NCBI GenBank assembly: GCA_005880175.1
Contig: VBJR01000337.1
Coordinates: 1-6,808 of the forward strand
From: Chloroflexota bacterium
GTDB taxonomy: Bacteria; Chloroflexota; Dormibacteria; Dormibacterales; Dormibacteraceae
Direction of reading: 5' to 3'
DNA: 6,808 nucleotides
Shown: one piece after another, positions 1-5,626 of the stretch
How the letters are laid out: each line of letters opens with the position of its first letter
Position numbering within the stretch: position 1 is the stretch's first letter
Translations under genes and position numbers: made by a program
The notes under the pieces: model-generated
The model's database searches: none
Told to the model about the DNA's origin: nothing
Seen by the model: only the letters and a program-made list of their open reading frames with translations

Positions 1-433
1 CCTCGGCCAGCTCGGTCCCCCAGCAGCCGGCGTTCTGATAGACCGCGCCGCCGACCGTGCCCGGCACCCCGATCGCCCACTCGAACCCGGTCAGGTCGTG
101 GTCGGCGCAGATCCGGGCCAGCCGCATCATCTTGAGGCCGGCCTGGGCGTACGCCCGGGTGCCCTCGACGCGCCACTCCCGGTTCACGCAGCGCAGCACC
201 AGGCCCTCGACGCCGGCGTCGGCGACCAGCAGGTTGGTGCCGGCGCCGAGCAGCAGGTACGGGATCCCGCGCCGGTGGCACTCCTCGACCAGCGCCTCGG
301 GCCGGCTGCTGGCCACGAACCACTCGGCCGGGCCGCCGATGTTGAAGGACGTGTGCCGGGCCAGCGGGTGGTCCCGCTCGACCCCGCGCAGGCCCCCCAG
401 CCAGGCCTGGTTAGCCGGCGTGCGCCAGCTCAT
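1..433 (-). CDS. murB: UDP-N-acetylenolpyruvoylglucosamine reductase MurB, N-terminal part (runs off window)
   Basis: MurB is the cytoplasmic FAD enzyme that reduces UDP-GlcNAc-enolpyruvate to UDP-MurNAc with NADPH. The first 144 codons are present and the 3' end lies beyond base 1. The N-terminal FAD-binding domain is clear: HTSFNIGGPAEW at residues 27-38, LLLGAGTNLLVAD at 60-72 (family GGGSNLLV loop), and GVPGTVGGAVYQNAGCWG at 122-139 (family GIPGxxGGAxxMNAGAxG). The C-terminal substrate domain and catalytic Ser/Glu are outside the window. The ATG at 433 is chosen because AGGAGG sits 7 nt upstream and the protein starts about 26 residues before the HTSFNIGG motif, as expected. The start lies inside the end of murC (23-nt overlap), so the two are probably co-translated. 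YQNAGCWG is a variant of the usual MNAGAYG, plausible for a divergent lineage. Identification is firm. Confidence 0.95.
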   Translation of the reverse strand, partial: MSWRTPANQAWLGGLRGVERDHPLARHTSFNIGGPAEWFVASSRPEALVEECHRRGIPYLLLGAGTNLLVADAGVEGLVLRCVNREWRVEGTRAYAQAGLKMMRLARICADHDLTGFEWAIGVPGTVGGAVYQNAGCWGTELAE

Positions 434-1694
434 CGCCGAGCCTCCTGATGTCGCCCGCGCCCATGACCAGCACCAGGTCGCCCGCGCCGGCCAGCTCCTC
501 GAGCCGCTCGCGGGCGGCGCCGAAGTCGGGCGCGAAGCGGGCGCCGGGCACCCGGGCGGCGAGCTCGGCGGCGCTGACGCCGCCGGGATCGGGCTCGCTG
601 GCCGCGTAGATCTCGGTGACGACGACCCCGTCGGCGTCGCGCAGCGCCTCCGCCAGCGCGTCGCGGAGCGCCGCGAACCGCGTGTACCGGTGCGGCTGGA
701 ACACGACGAGCACGCGGCGGCAGCCCAGCTCGCGGGCCGCCGCCACGGTCACCCGCACCTCGGTCGGGTGCACTGCGTAGTCGTCGTACACGGGCAGCCC
801 GCGCCACGTGCCCAGGCGCTCCAGCCGCCGGTGGGCGCCCCGGAACGCGGCCAGCGCGTCCGCGGCCACGGCCGGCTCGATCCCCAGCTCGACCGCCATC
901 GCCAGCGCGCCGGTCGCGTTCTGCAGGTTGTGCCGGCCCCGCACGGCGAGCCGCAGGTCGGCCACGGCGTCGCCGCCGCGCAGCACGCGGCCTTCCTCGT
1001 ACCGGTACCCCGCCCCGGGCGCGAACCCGTACGTGACCCGGCGGCCGCCGGCCGGCATCGCCGCCGCCCGCTCGTCGTCGGCGCAGACCACGCTCACGCC
1101 GGGGACGACCGCGAGGTAGCGGCGGAACAGGGCGTCCACCTCGTCCACGTCCCGGAAGTGGTCGGGGTGGTCGAACTCGACGTTGGTCAGCACGCCGTGG
1201 CTGGGCCGGTACAGCGCCAGCGTCCCGTTCGACTCGTCGGCCTCGGCCACCAGCCAGCGGCCGCGGCCGGGCCGGGTGCTGGCGCCGTCGCCGACCAGCA
1301 CGGTCGGGTCCCAGCCGGCGGCGACCAGGACGTCACCCAGCATCGTCGTGATCGTCGTCTTGCCGTGGGAGCCGGCGACGGAGATCGACTGGCTGCCCTC
1401 GATCAGCTCGGCCAGCAGCTCGGGCCGGCTGCGCACGCGCACCCCGGCCGCCCGGGCCGCCTCGACCTCTCCCACTCCGTCGCCCCGGACCGCGGTGCTG
1501 TAGACGACCAGGTCCTGGCCGGCCGCATGGGCGGGGTCGTGGCCGACCGCGACGGACACCCCCTCGGCGGCCAGCGCCCGGGTCGTGTCCGACTCGCGCA
1601 CGTCGCATCCGGAGACGGTGTGGCCCCGGGCGGCGAAGACGCGGGCCAGGCCCGACACCTGGGAGCCGCCGATCCCCATGAGGTGGACCCTCAA
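411..1694 (-). CDS. murC: UDP-N-acetylmuramate--L-alanine ligase MurC
   Basis: MurC is the cytoplasmic ATP-dependent ligase that adds L-Ala to UDP-MurNAc. From TTG at 1694 it is 427 residues, slightly short for the family (usually about 450-490). Visible motifs in order: VHLMGIGGSQVSGLA at 3-17 (Rossmann UDP-binding loop), GSHGKTTITTML at 108-119 (ATP P-loop), EADESNGT at 151-158, TNVEFDHPDHF at 170-180, RHNLQNATGALA at 254-265, RRLERLG at 289-295, YDDYAVHPTEV at 303-313, and VFQPHRYTR at 331-339. All three Mur-ligase domains are complete. The TTG start overlaps the murG stop as TTGA and has a GGAGG 7 nt upstream; the next ATG at 1679 would cut into the VHLMGIGG strand. Because of the upstream murG lesion, the murG N-terminal frame now reads straight into murC with no stop. 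MurC itself looks intact. Confidence 0.95.
   Translation of the reverse strand: MRVHLMGIGGSQVSGLARVFAARGHTVSGCDVRESDTTRALAAEGVSVAVGHDPAHAAGQDLVVYSTAVRGDGVGEVEAARAAGVRVRSRPELLAELIEGSQSISVAGSHGKTTITTMLGDVLVAAGWDPTVLVGDGASTRPGRGRWLVAEADESNGTLALYRPSHGVLTNVEFDHPDHFRDVDEVDALFRRYLAVVPGVSVVCADDERAAAMPAGGRRVTYGFAPGAGYRYEEGRVLRGGDAVADLRLAVRGRHNLQNATGALAMAVELGIEPAVAADALAAFRGAHRRLERLGTWRGLPVYDDYAVHPTEVRVTVAAARELGCRRVLVVFQPHRYTRFAALRDALAEALRDADGVVVTEIYAASEPDPGGVSAAELAARVPGARFAPDFGAARERLEELAGAGDLVLVMGAGDIRRLGDELAHAG
441..446 (-). promoter_or_regulatory. Shine-Dalgarno site of murB
   Basis: On the minus strand this reads AGGAGG, a perfect anti-16S match, followed by 7 nt and the ATG at 433. It lies within the last codons of murC and decides the murB start in favour of an overlapping arrangement. 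Confidence 0.8.
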
Positions 1695-2678
1695 TGGACG
1701 GCCTCCGGGACGCGGTTCCCGCCGACCTCCTCCAGCACCCGGACGATGTCCCCGGCCGCGTCCGGGCGGCCCAGCGCGGCGGACGCCTCGGCCATGGCGC
1801 GCAGCCGGTCCTCGGTCAGCGTCCGGAGAGTGTCCACCAGCGTGTCCGGCGTCAGCTCCTCGTCGCCGACCCGCACCGCGGCGCCCGCCCGCACCAGCTC
1901 GGCGGCGTTGTGCTCCTGGTGGCCGCCGCCGAACGTCCCCGGCACGACCACCATCGGCAGGCCCACGGCGGTCAGCTCGGAGCACGTGCCGACGCCGGCC
2001 CGGCAGACCACCAGGTCGGCCTCGCCGAGCAGGCCCGGCATGTCGTCGCTGAACGCGATCGGCCGGTAGCCCGAGGGCGTCGAGCGCGCCCCAGACGGCC
2101 TGGTTCAGCCGCCGGGCGCCCTGGCTGCCGCCCATCACCAGCAGGCGCCGGGCCGGCGCGTTCGGCACCCGGCGTCGGAAGCCGGGCCGCAGCGGGTAGC
2201 CGGTCAGCAGCGTGCGCGGCGTCCGGAACGCGTCCACGTCGCCGGGGAACGTCACGCAGGCGGCGGCCGCGCCGGGCCGGAACAGGCGGTTGGCCAGGCC
2301 CCCGGCCTCCGAGATCTGCAGCACGTAGGGCACGCCGCGGAGGCGCGCCGCCGCGATCGCGGGCGCCATCACGTACCCGCCCACGCCCATCACGACGTCG
2401 GGGCGGAAGCGGTCCACGATGCCCAGCCCGCGGACCAGCGCGGCCGGCAGCAGCACCGGCAGGGCCAGGTTCTTGAGCTGCGCGTCGCGGTTGAACCCGC
2501 GGACCCGGACGGTCTCGAGCGCGAATCCGTGGGCCGGCACCAGCCGCTCCTCCGGGCCGCCCTCCCGGCCGACCAGGAGGAGCTCAGCCTCCGGGTGCGC
2601 GGCGCGGAACGCCTGGGCGACGGCGAGCGCCGGCGACAGGTGTCCGCCAGTTCCGCCTCCCGAGATCAGCAGTCGCAT
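1691..2678 (-). pseudogene. murG: Lipid II synthase MurG (UDP-GlcNAc transferase), broken by an out-of-frame internal deletion
   Basis: MurG is the membrane-associated GT-B glycosyltransferase that adds GlcNAc to lipid I to form lipid II. The ATG at 2678 has GAGGAGG just upstream and gives MRLLISGGGTGGHLSPALA, the family's N-terminal glycine loop. MGVGGYV at 97-103 and VMGGSQGARRLNQAV at 181-195 follow. About eight residues later (near 2070) the frame changes. The C-terminal domain continues in another frame: YRPIAFSDDM, then DLVVCRAGVGTCSEL, VVVPG and GGGHQEHNAAELV (the family QxxN sugar-nucleotide site), ending at the TGA at 1691-1693. Joining the halves gives about 328 residues, against a usual 355-365. 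The missing stretch is the family's HQ(S/T)G strand and following helix, some 25-30 residues. So this is a deletion plus frameshift, not a single-base slip. MurG is normally essential, so an assembly error or another functional copy is possible. The usual HEQN loop is also replaced, by QISEA at 121-125. Confidence 0.85.
1702..1706 (-). promoter_or_regulatory. Shine-Dalgarno site supporting the TTG start of murC
   Basis: GGAGG on the minus strand, 7 nt before TTG at 1694, inside the 3' end of murG. It supports TTG over the ATG at 1679 and would let murC be translated independently of the disrupted murG. Confidence 0.65.
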
Positions 2679-3831
2679 CCGTCCTCCTCGAACTCGTCTC
2701 GTCCTGTCCCTGCGCGGCCACGTTGAGCAGCACGCCCATCGCCGCCAGGGTGATCGCCAGCGCGGAGCCGCCGTAGCTGACGAACGGCAGCGGGACGCCG
2801 GTGGCGGGCAGCGTAGAGGTCACGGTGGCCATGTTCACGAAGGCCTGGAAGCCGATCCACGTCGTGATGCCCGTGGCCAGCATGACACCGAAGCGGTCGG
2901 GCGCGCGCATCGCGGCCCGGTAGCCGCGCACGGTGAGCGCGACGAACCCGGCCAGCACCAGCGTCGTCCCGACCAGGCCGGTCTCCTCGCCGATGACCGC
3001 GAAGATGAAGTCGGTGTGGGCCTCGGGCAGCCAGCCGTACTTGAGCACGGAGTGGCCGAGGCCGACGCCGACCGGGCCGCCCGAGCCCAGGCCGATCAGG
3101 GCCTGCACGATCTGGTAGCTGTCGCCCAGCGGGTCCTTGAACGGGTCCAGGAACGCGGTCAGGCGGTGCTGGCGGTAGCTCTCCAGCTCGACGAAGAGCA
3201 CGAACCCGACCACCAGGCCGGCCATCAGCAGGGCCACGTGGGACTTGCGCCCGCCGCCCGCGAAGTAGATCGCGAGCAGGATCGCCCCGAACACGACGGC
3301 GGTGCCCAGGTCGCGCTGCAGCATCATGATCCCGAGCACGCCGGCGACCATGATCGCGAAGGGCAGGAACCCGTCGCCGAAGCTGCGCAGGCGCCCCTGC
3401 CGGCGGTCCACCCAGTGGGCGACGAACAGGGTGAGGGTCAGCTTGGCGAGCTCGGCGGGCTGGAACGTGCCGAGCGGGCCGAGGTCGAGCCAGCGGCTGG
3501 CGCCGTGGGTCCGGTTCGGGTCCACGCCGATGTGCGGGACCAGCACCGCCAGCATGAGGGCCACGCTGACGACGGCCCCGGCGGGGGCCCAGCGCCGGAA
3601 CTGGCGATAGTCGATCCGCTGCAGGATGACCATGGCGGCCAGGCCGGCGATGGCGAAGACGACCTGGCGGGCGAAGTAGTAGTAGGCGGAGCCGTAGGCG
3701 AGCAGGCCCTCGACGGAGCTGGCGCTGAGCACCATGACGAGCCCGCCGGCCAGCAGCGCCAGGGTGAGCCCGAGCAGCCACCGGTCCGTGGCCCGCAGGG
3801 CGGCGATCACGGCGAGCAGCTTTCCGCACAT
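2584..3831 (-). CDS. ftsW: Septal peptidoglycan glycosyltransferase FtsW (SEDS family)
   Basis: FtsW is the polytopic SEDS protein that polymerises lipid II at the division septum with its partner FtsI. From ATG 3831 it is 415 residues with about ten hydrophobic segments, the first at about 19-36. Motifs include GASRWLDLGPLGTFQPAELAK (110-130), LQRDLGTA (171-178), and LPEAHTDFIFAVIGEETGL (268-286). The last is the large extracellular loop with the putative catalytic aspartate (D274). VPLPFVSYGGSAL (346-358) is the SEDS signature. The start is uncertain. ATG 3831 lies inside a strong hairpin and lacks a good Shine-Dalgarno; GTG 3810 has GGAAAG 9 nt upstream and gives 408 residues beginning MIAALRATDRW. 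The frame stays open to 4104, but that extension is repeat DNA and unlikely to be coding. The last 30 or so residues are basic and non-family-like and overlap murG by 95 nt; a 5-nt tandem duplication at 2693-2703 probably caused this. Confidence 0.92.
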   Translation of the reverse strand: MCGKLLAVIAALRATDRWLLGLTLALLAGGLVMVLSASSVEGLLAYGSAYYYFARQVVFAIAGLAAMVILQRIDYRQFRRWAPAGAVVSVALMLAVLVPHIGVDPNRTHGASRWLDLGPLGTFQPAELAKLTLTLFVAHWVDRRQGRLRSFGDGFLPFAIMVAGVLGIMMLQRDLGTAVVFGAILLAIYFAGGGRKSHVALLMAGLVVGFVLFVELESYRQHRLTAFLDPFKDPLGDSYQIVQALIGLGSGGPVGVGLGHSVLKYGWLPEAHTDFIFAVIGEETGLVGTTLVLAGFVALTVRGYRAAMRAPDRFGVMLATGITTWIGFQAFVNMATVTSTLPATGVPLPFVSYGGSALAITLAAMGVLLNVAAQGQDETSSRRTDATADLGRRNWRTPVAGARRRPGVPRRAPGG

Positions 3832-3887
3832 TCGTCCGCATGAGCGAATCCCGTGGCCCGGGAAGTGCTCGTGCGGACCAATGTGCG
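3825..3887 (-). repeat. Strong inverted repeat (hairpin) covering the proposed ftsW start codon
   Basis: Arms 3825-3845 and 3867-3887 are complementary over 21 positions with two mismatches. The plus-strand left arm begins CGCACATTCG and the right arm ends CAATGTGCG. The spacer holds a second small stem (TCCCG 3849-3853 with CGGGA 3859-3863). On the minus-strand transcript the second arm contains the AUG at 3831-3829, which pairs with CAU from 3883-3881. This could hide the ftsW start, or mark the border of the adjacent repeat element. No T-tract follows, so it does not look like an intrinsic terminator. Confidence 0.8.
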
Positions 3888-3919
3888 AATTGGGAACCGG
3901 CAGCGGCGAGGTGGCAACC

Positions 3920-3958
3920 CTGGTCTCGCCTTCGGCCTCAGACGCTCCCCTTCGCCAT
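3920..3958 (+). repeat. Outer inverted-repeat block, left copy
   Basis: It contains CGCCTTCGGCCTCAGACGC and ends CCCCTTCGCCAT. The partner block at 4276-4315 is its reverse complement, with one extra C and one substitution (CTGGT versus CTGGC). This is the best conserved part of the insert, and so the best query for finding other copies. Confidence 0.85.
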
Positions 3959-3989
3959 GAGGGCGGGCAGAGCCGCTGACACCCCGGCT

Positions 3990-4035
3990 CCCATCGTGCA
4001 CAGAGCCGCCTACCCGCGGCCCTGCGCACGACGGG
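3990..4035 (-). repeat. Internal hairpin of the left repeat half
   Basis: Arms 3990-4009 and 4016-4035 pair over 20 positions with a 6-nt loop. The three imperfect positions are A opposite C on the plus strand, which become G-U pairs in minus-strand RNA, the sense direction of murD-ftsW. So as a minus-strand transcript the stem is fully paired. Confidence 0.75.
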
Positions 4036-4077
4036 GCCCTGCCGGCTGGCGTCGGCGAGAAGCGCTGGTGGTGGACT

Positions 4078-4099
4078 GAGATGTTGCATTGCCGGCAAT
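4078..4099 (+). repeat. Direct-repeat copy 1 of a GTTGCATTGCCGGCAAT motif
   Basis: Reads GAGATGTTGCATTGCCGGCAAT. It matches 4120-4141 at 21 of 22 positions, offset by 42 bp, and can also pair with 4130-4151 across the centre of the larger inverted repeat. The spacer 4102-4118 contains a small ACGCC/GGCGT stem. Confidence 0.8.
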
Positions 4100-4119
4100 T
4101 GCACGCCTCAACGGGGCGT

Positions 4120-4151
4120 GAGACGTTGCATTGCCGGCAATGCAACGTCTC
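4120..4151. repeat. Perfect 32-bp palindrome at the core of the repeat element
   Basis: The half-site is GAGACGTTGCATTGCC, followed exactly by its reverse complement, giving TTGCATTGCCGGCAATGCAA at the centre. Such a perfect 32-bp palindrome could be a cruciform, a dimeric protein-binding site or the recombination core of a repeat element. Its AT content is visibly higher than the surroundings. Confidence 0.9.
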
Positions 4152-4201
4152 CATGGCCGGCAGTTGCCCCCAACGTCCTGGCCAACGCCAGCCGGCAGGG
4201 T

Positions 4202-4241
4202 CCCATCCTGAACGGGCGCCCCAGCGCCCGGGCAGGATGGG
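4202..4241. repeat. Internal hairpin of the right repeat half
   Basis: Arms 4202-4219 and 4224-4241 pair at 16 of 18 positions around a 4-nt loop (CCCA). The outer stem is CCCATCCTG with CAGGATGGG. It occupies the same place in the right half as 3990-4035 does in the left half, but with a different stem sequence. Confidence 0.8.
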
Positions 4242-4275
4242 TGCCGGGGCGTCAGCGGCCCCGCCTGAGTCATCT

Positions 4276-4315
4276 ATGGCGAAGGGGAGGCGTCTGAGGC
4301 CGAAGGCGAGGCCAG
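4276..4315 (-). repeat. Outer inverted-repeat block, right copy
   Basis: The reverse complement of this block matches 3920-3958 with one indel and one substitution. It begins ATGGCGAAGGGG on the plus strand. It ends only 27 bp before the murD stop codon at 4343-4345, so the element abuts murD. Confidence 0.85.
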
Positions 4316-4342
4316 GATGGCCATCCCGCCGCCAATCGTCCC

Positions 4343-5626
4343 TCATAGACCCCGGTGCTGCGCCCGCACCGCCTCCTTGAACAGGCGGCCGCGCTCCTCG
4401 TAGCTGGAGAACATGTCGTAGCTCTTGTACGCAGGACTGAGCAGAACGGCGTCTCCCGGCCGCGCCAGGCCTCCCGCCAGCTCCACCGCCTCGTCCAGCG
4501 AGCGGGCCCGCCAGACCGGGTGGCCCGCCAGCCGTTCCTGCAGCTCGTCCGCGCTGGCGCCGAGCAGGACCACCGCCCGCGTCCGCTCGCGGACGGCCGC
4601 CAGCCACTCGTCCAGCTCGAAGCCGCCCCCGTAGCCACCGGCGATCAGCACCAGCGGCGTGCCCGGGAACGCGCGCAGGCCGACCAGCCCCGCGTCCGGG
4701 TTGGTCGCCTTCGAGTCGTTGTACCAGCGGACGCTCCCCCACTCCCCGACCAGCTCCAGCCGGTGCTCCACGCCCGGGAAGCGGCGCACGCCCTCCGCGA
4801 TCGCCTCGTCGGTCAGGCCCGCCGCCCGCCCGATCGCCGCCGCGGCCAGCGCGTTCAGCCGGTTGTGCTCGCCGGGCAGGCCCACCGGCGGCACCGGCCG
4901 GTGCTGGTCGAACCACGCCACCCGGCCCCGGGCCAGCGGCCCCAGCTCCCGGCAGCGGCGGTCCAGCCCGTTCAGCAGGGCGTCGTCGCCGGCCGTCTGG
5001 AACTCGAGCAGCCGCGCCTTGGCGGCCACGTACGCGTCCATCGTGCCGTGGCGATCGAGGTGGTCCGGCGTCAGGTTCAGCACCGCCGCGATGCGCGCGT
5101 GCGGCTCGTGGCACGACTCGAGCTGGAAGCTGGACAGCTCGAGCACGACCCAGTGCTCCGGCGTCAGCTCGGCCAGGCGGTCCAGCACCGTGTCGCCGAT
5201 GTTGCCGCCCACGACCACCGGCCGCGGGCCCTGGGCCAGCACGCACCCGGCCATCGCCGTCGTGGTGGTCTTGCCGTTCGTCCCCGTCACCCCGACGATC
5301 GGGGCCGGGCAGAGCTGGAAGAACAGGTCGATCTCGCTGGACACCAGCCGGGACGTCGCCCGCGCCCGCTCTAGCAGCTCGGAGTGCCAGGGCACGCCGG
5401 GGCTGGCGTAGACGGCCGCGCAGTCCTCGAGGACGCCCTGGTCGTAGCCGCCGAGCACGGTCTCGGTGCCCGGCGGCAGCTGGCCCAGGATGCCCGCCAG
5501 CCGGTCTGCCGGCCGCAGGTCGCACGCGCGCACGCGGACGCCATGGTCAGCCAGGAACCTCGCCAGGGCCAGGCCGCTCCGGCCCATGCCCACGACGAGG
5601 GCACGCTCCCCCGCCGGGGGGATCAC
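4343..5626 (-). CDS. murD: UDP-N-acetylmuramoylalanine--D-glutamate ligase MurD
   Basis: MurD is the cytoplasmic ATP-dependent ligase that adds D-Glu to UDP-MurNAc-L-Ala. It has 427 residues, normal for the family (about 430-460). Motifs in order: VVGMGRSGLALARFL at 11-25 (N-terminal UDP-binding loop), SPGVPW at 75-80, GVTGTNGKTTTT at 112-123 (P-loop), GGNIGD at 140-145, LELSSFQLE at 162-170, NLTPDHLDRHGTMDAYVAAK at 184-203 (K203 matches the carbamylated lysine), GEHNRLNALAAA at 252-263, VEHRLE at 286-291, WYNDSKATNPDA at 301-312, and LLSPAYKSYDMF at 395-406. The start is GTG at 5626, which overlaps the mraY stop as GTGA. No Shine-Dalgarno is evident, which suits translation coupled to mraY. 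The frame stays open far upstream only because GC-rich DNA has few stops. Its 3' end is followed directly by the repeat insert. The gene appears intact. Confidence 0.96.
   Translation of the reverse strand: MIPPAGERALVVGMGRSGLALARFLADHGVRVRACDLRPADRLAGILGQLPPGTETVLGGYDQGVLEDCAAVYASPGVPWHSELLERARATSRLVSSEIDLFFQLCPAPIVGVTGTNGKTTTTAMAGCVLAQGPRPVVVGGNIGDTVLDRLAELTPEHWVVLELSSFQLESCHEPHARIAAVLNLTPDHLDRHGTMDAYVAAKARLLEFQTAGDDALLNGLDRRCRELGPLARGRVAWFDQHRPVPPVGLPGEHNRLNALAAAAIGRAAGLTDEAIAEGVRRFPGVEHRLELVGEWGSVRWYNDSKATNPDAGLVGLRAFPGTPLVLIAGGYGGGFELDEWLAAVRERTRAVVLLGASADELQERLAGHPVWRARSLDEAVELAGGLARPGDAVLLSPAYKSYDMFSSYEERGRLFKEAVRAQHRGL

Larger units (their letters stand above)
3888..4337. repeat. Intergenic composite inverted-repeat element between murD and ftsW (MITE-like or REP/BIME-like)
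   Basis: No gene is supported between the murD stop and the ftsW start. The stretch is a nested inverted repeat built of two halves. Matching blocks, left against reverse complement of right: 3920-3958 with 4276-4315 (one substitution and one indel over 40); 3972-3999 with 4232-4259 (25 of 28); 4034-4052 with 4185-4203 (18 of 19); and 4078-4099 with 4130-4151 (21 of 22). Weaker similarity reaches about 3888 and 4337. The centre lies near 4115. Each half is about 200 bp and carries an internal hairpin. Size and symmetry resemble a non-autonomous transposable element or a paired dispersed intergenic repeat. I see no transposase, and no flanking target-site duplication that I could establish. 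Whether it is multicopy in the genome cannot be seen here. Confidence 0.75.

Noticed and set aside
57..2069. Very long plus-strand open frame (670 codons) opposite murG, murC and murB
   Set aside because: It is antisense to genes with clear Mur-family motifs; in such GC-rich DNA stops are rare in shadow frames. The translation is Arg/Ala/Pro/His-rich with no recognisable domain.
2419..3843. Plus-strand open frame rich in His, Gln, Asp and Glu, looking like a low-complexity protein
   Set aside because: It is the complement of ftsW hydrophobic codons. FtsW signatures on the other strand explain the sequence.
3832..4104. N-terminal extension of ftsW in the same frame, up to an ATG at 4104
   Set aside because: The extension translates repeat DNA, is Arg/Pro/Cys-rich and has no SEDS homology. 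FtsW normally starts just before its first membrane segment.
4085..4118. Minus-strand promoter for ftsW (TTGAGG followed by a weak -10 such as TGCAAC)
   Set aside because: The -10 match is poor and lies inside the palindromic repeats, so the match carries little weight. A promoter in the insert remains possible but is not shown.
4078..4151. Possible CRISPR array or integron attC site from two near-identical repeats
   Set aside because: There are only two copies, the spacer is about 20 bp, no cas or integrase gene is present, and the units are palindromic within a larger inverted repeat.
4202..4241. Intrinsic terminator after murD
   Set aside because: The hairpin is strong, but no run of T follows on the minus strand (or on the plus strand), so Rho-independent termination is not supported.
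4355..5374. Plus-strand open frame of 339 codons opposite murD
   Set aside because: Shadow of the fully conserved murD gene, with no domain or convincing ribosome site.
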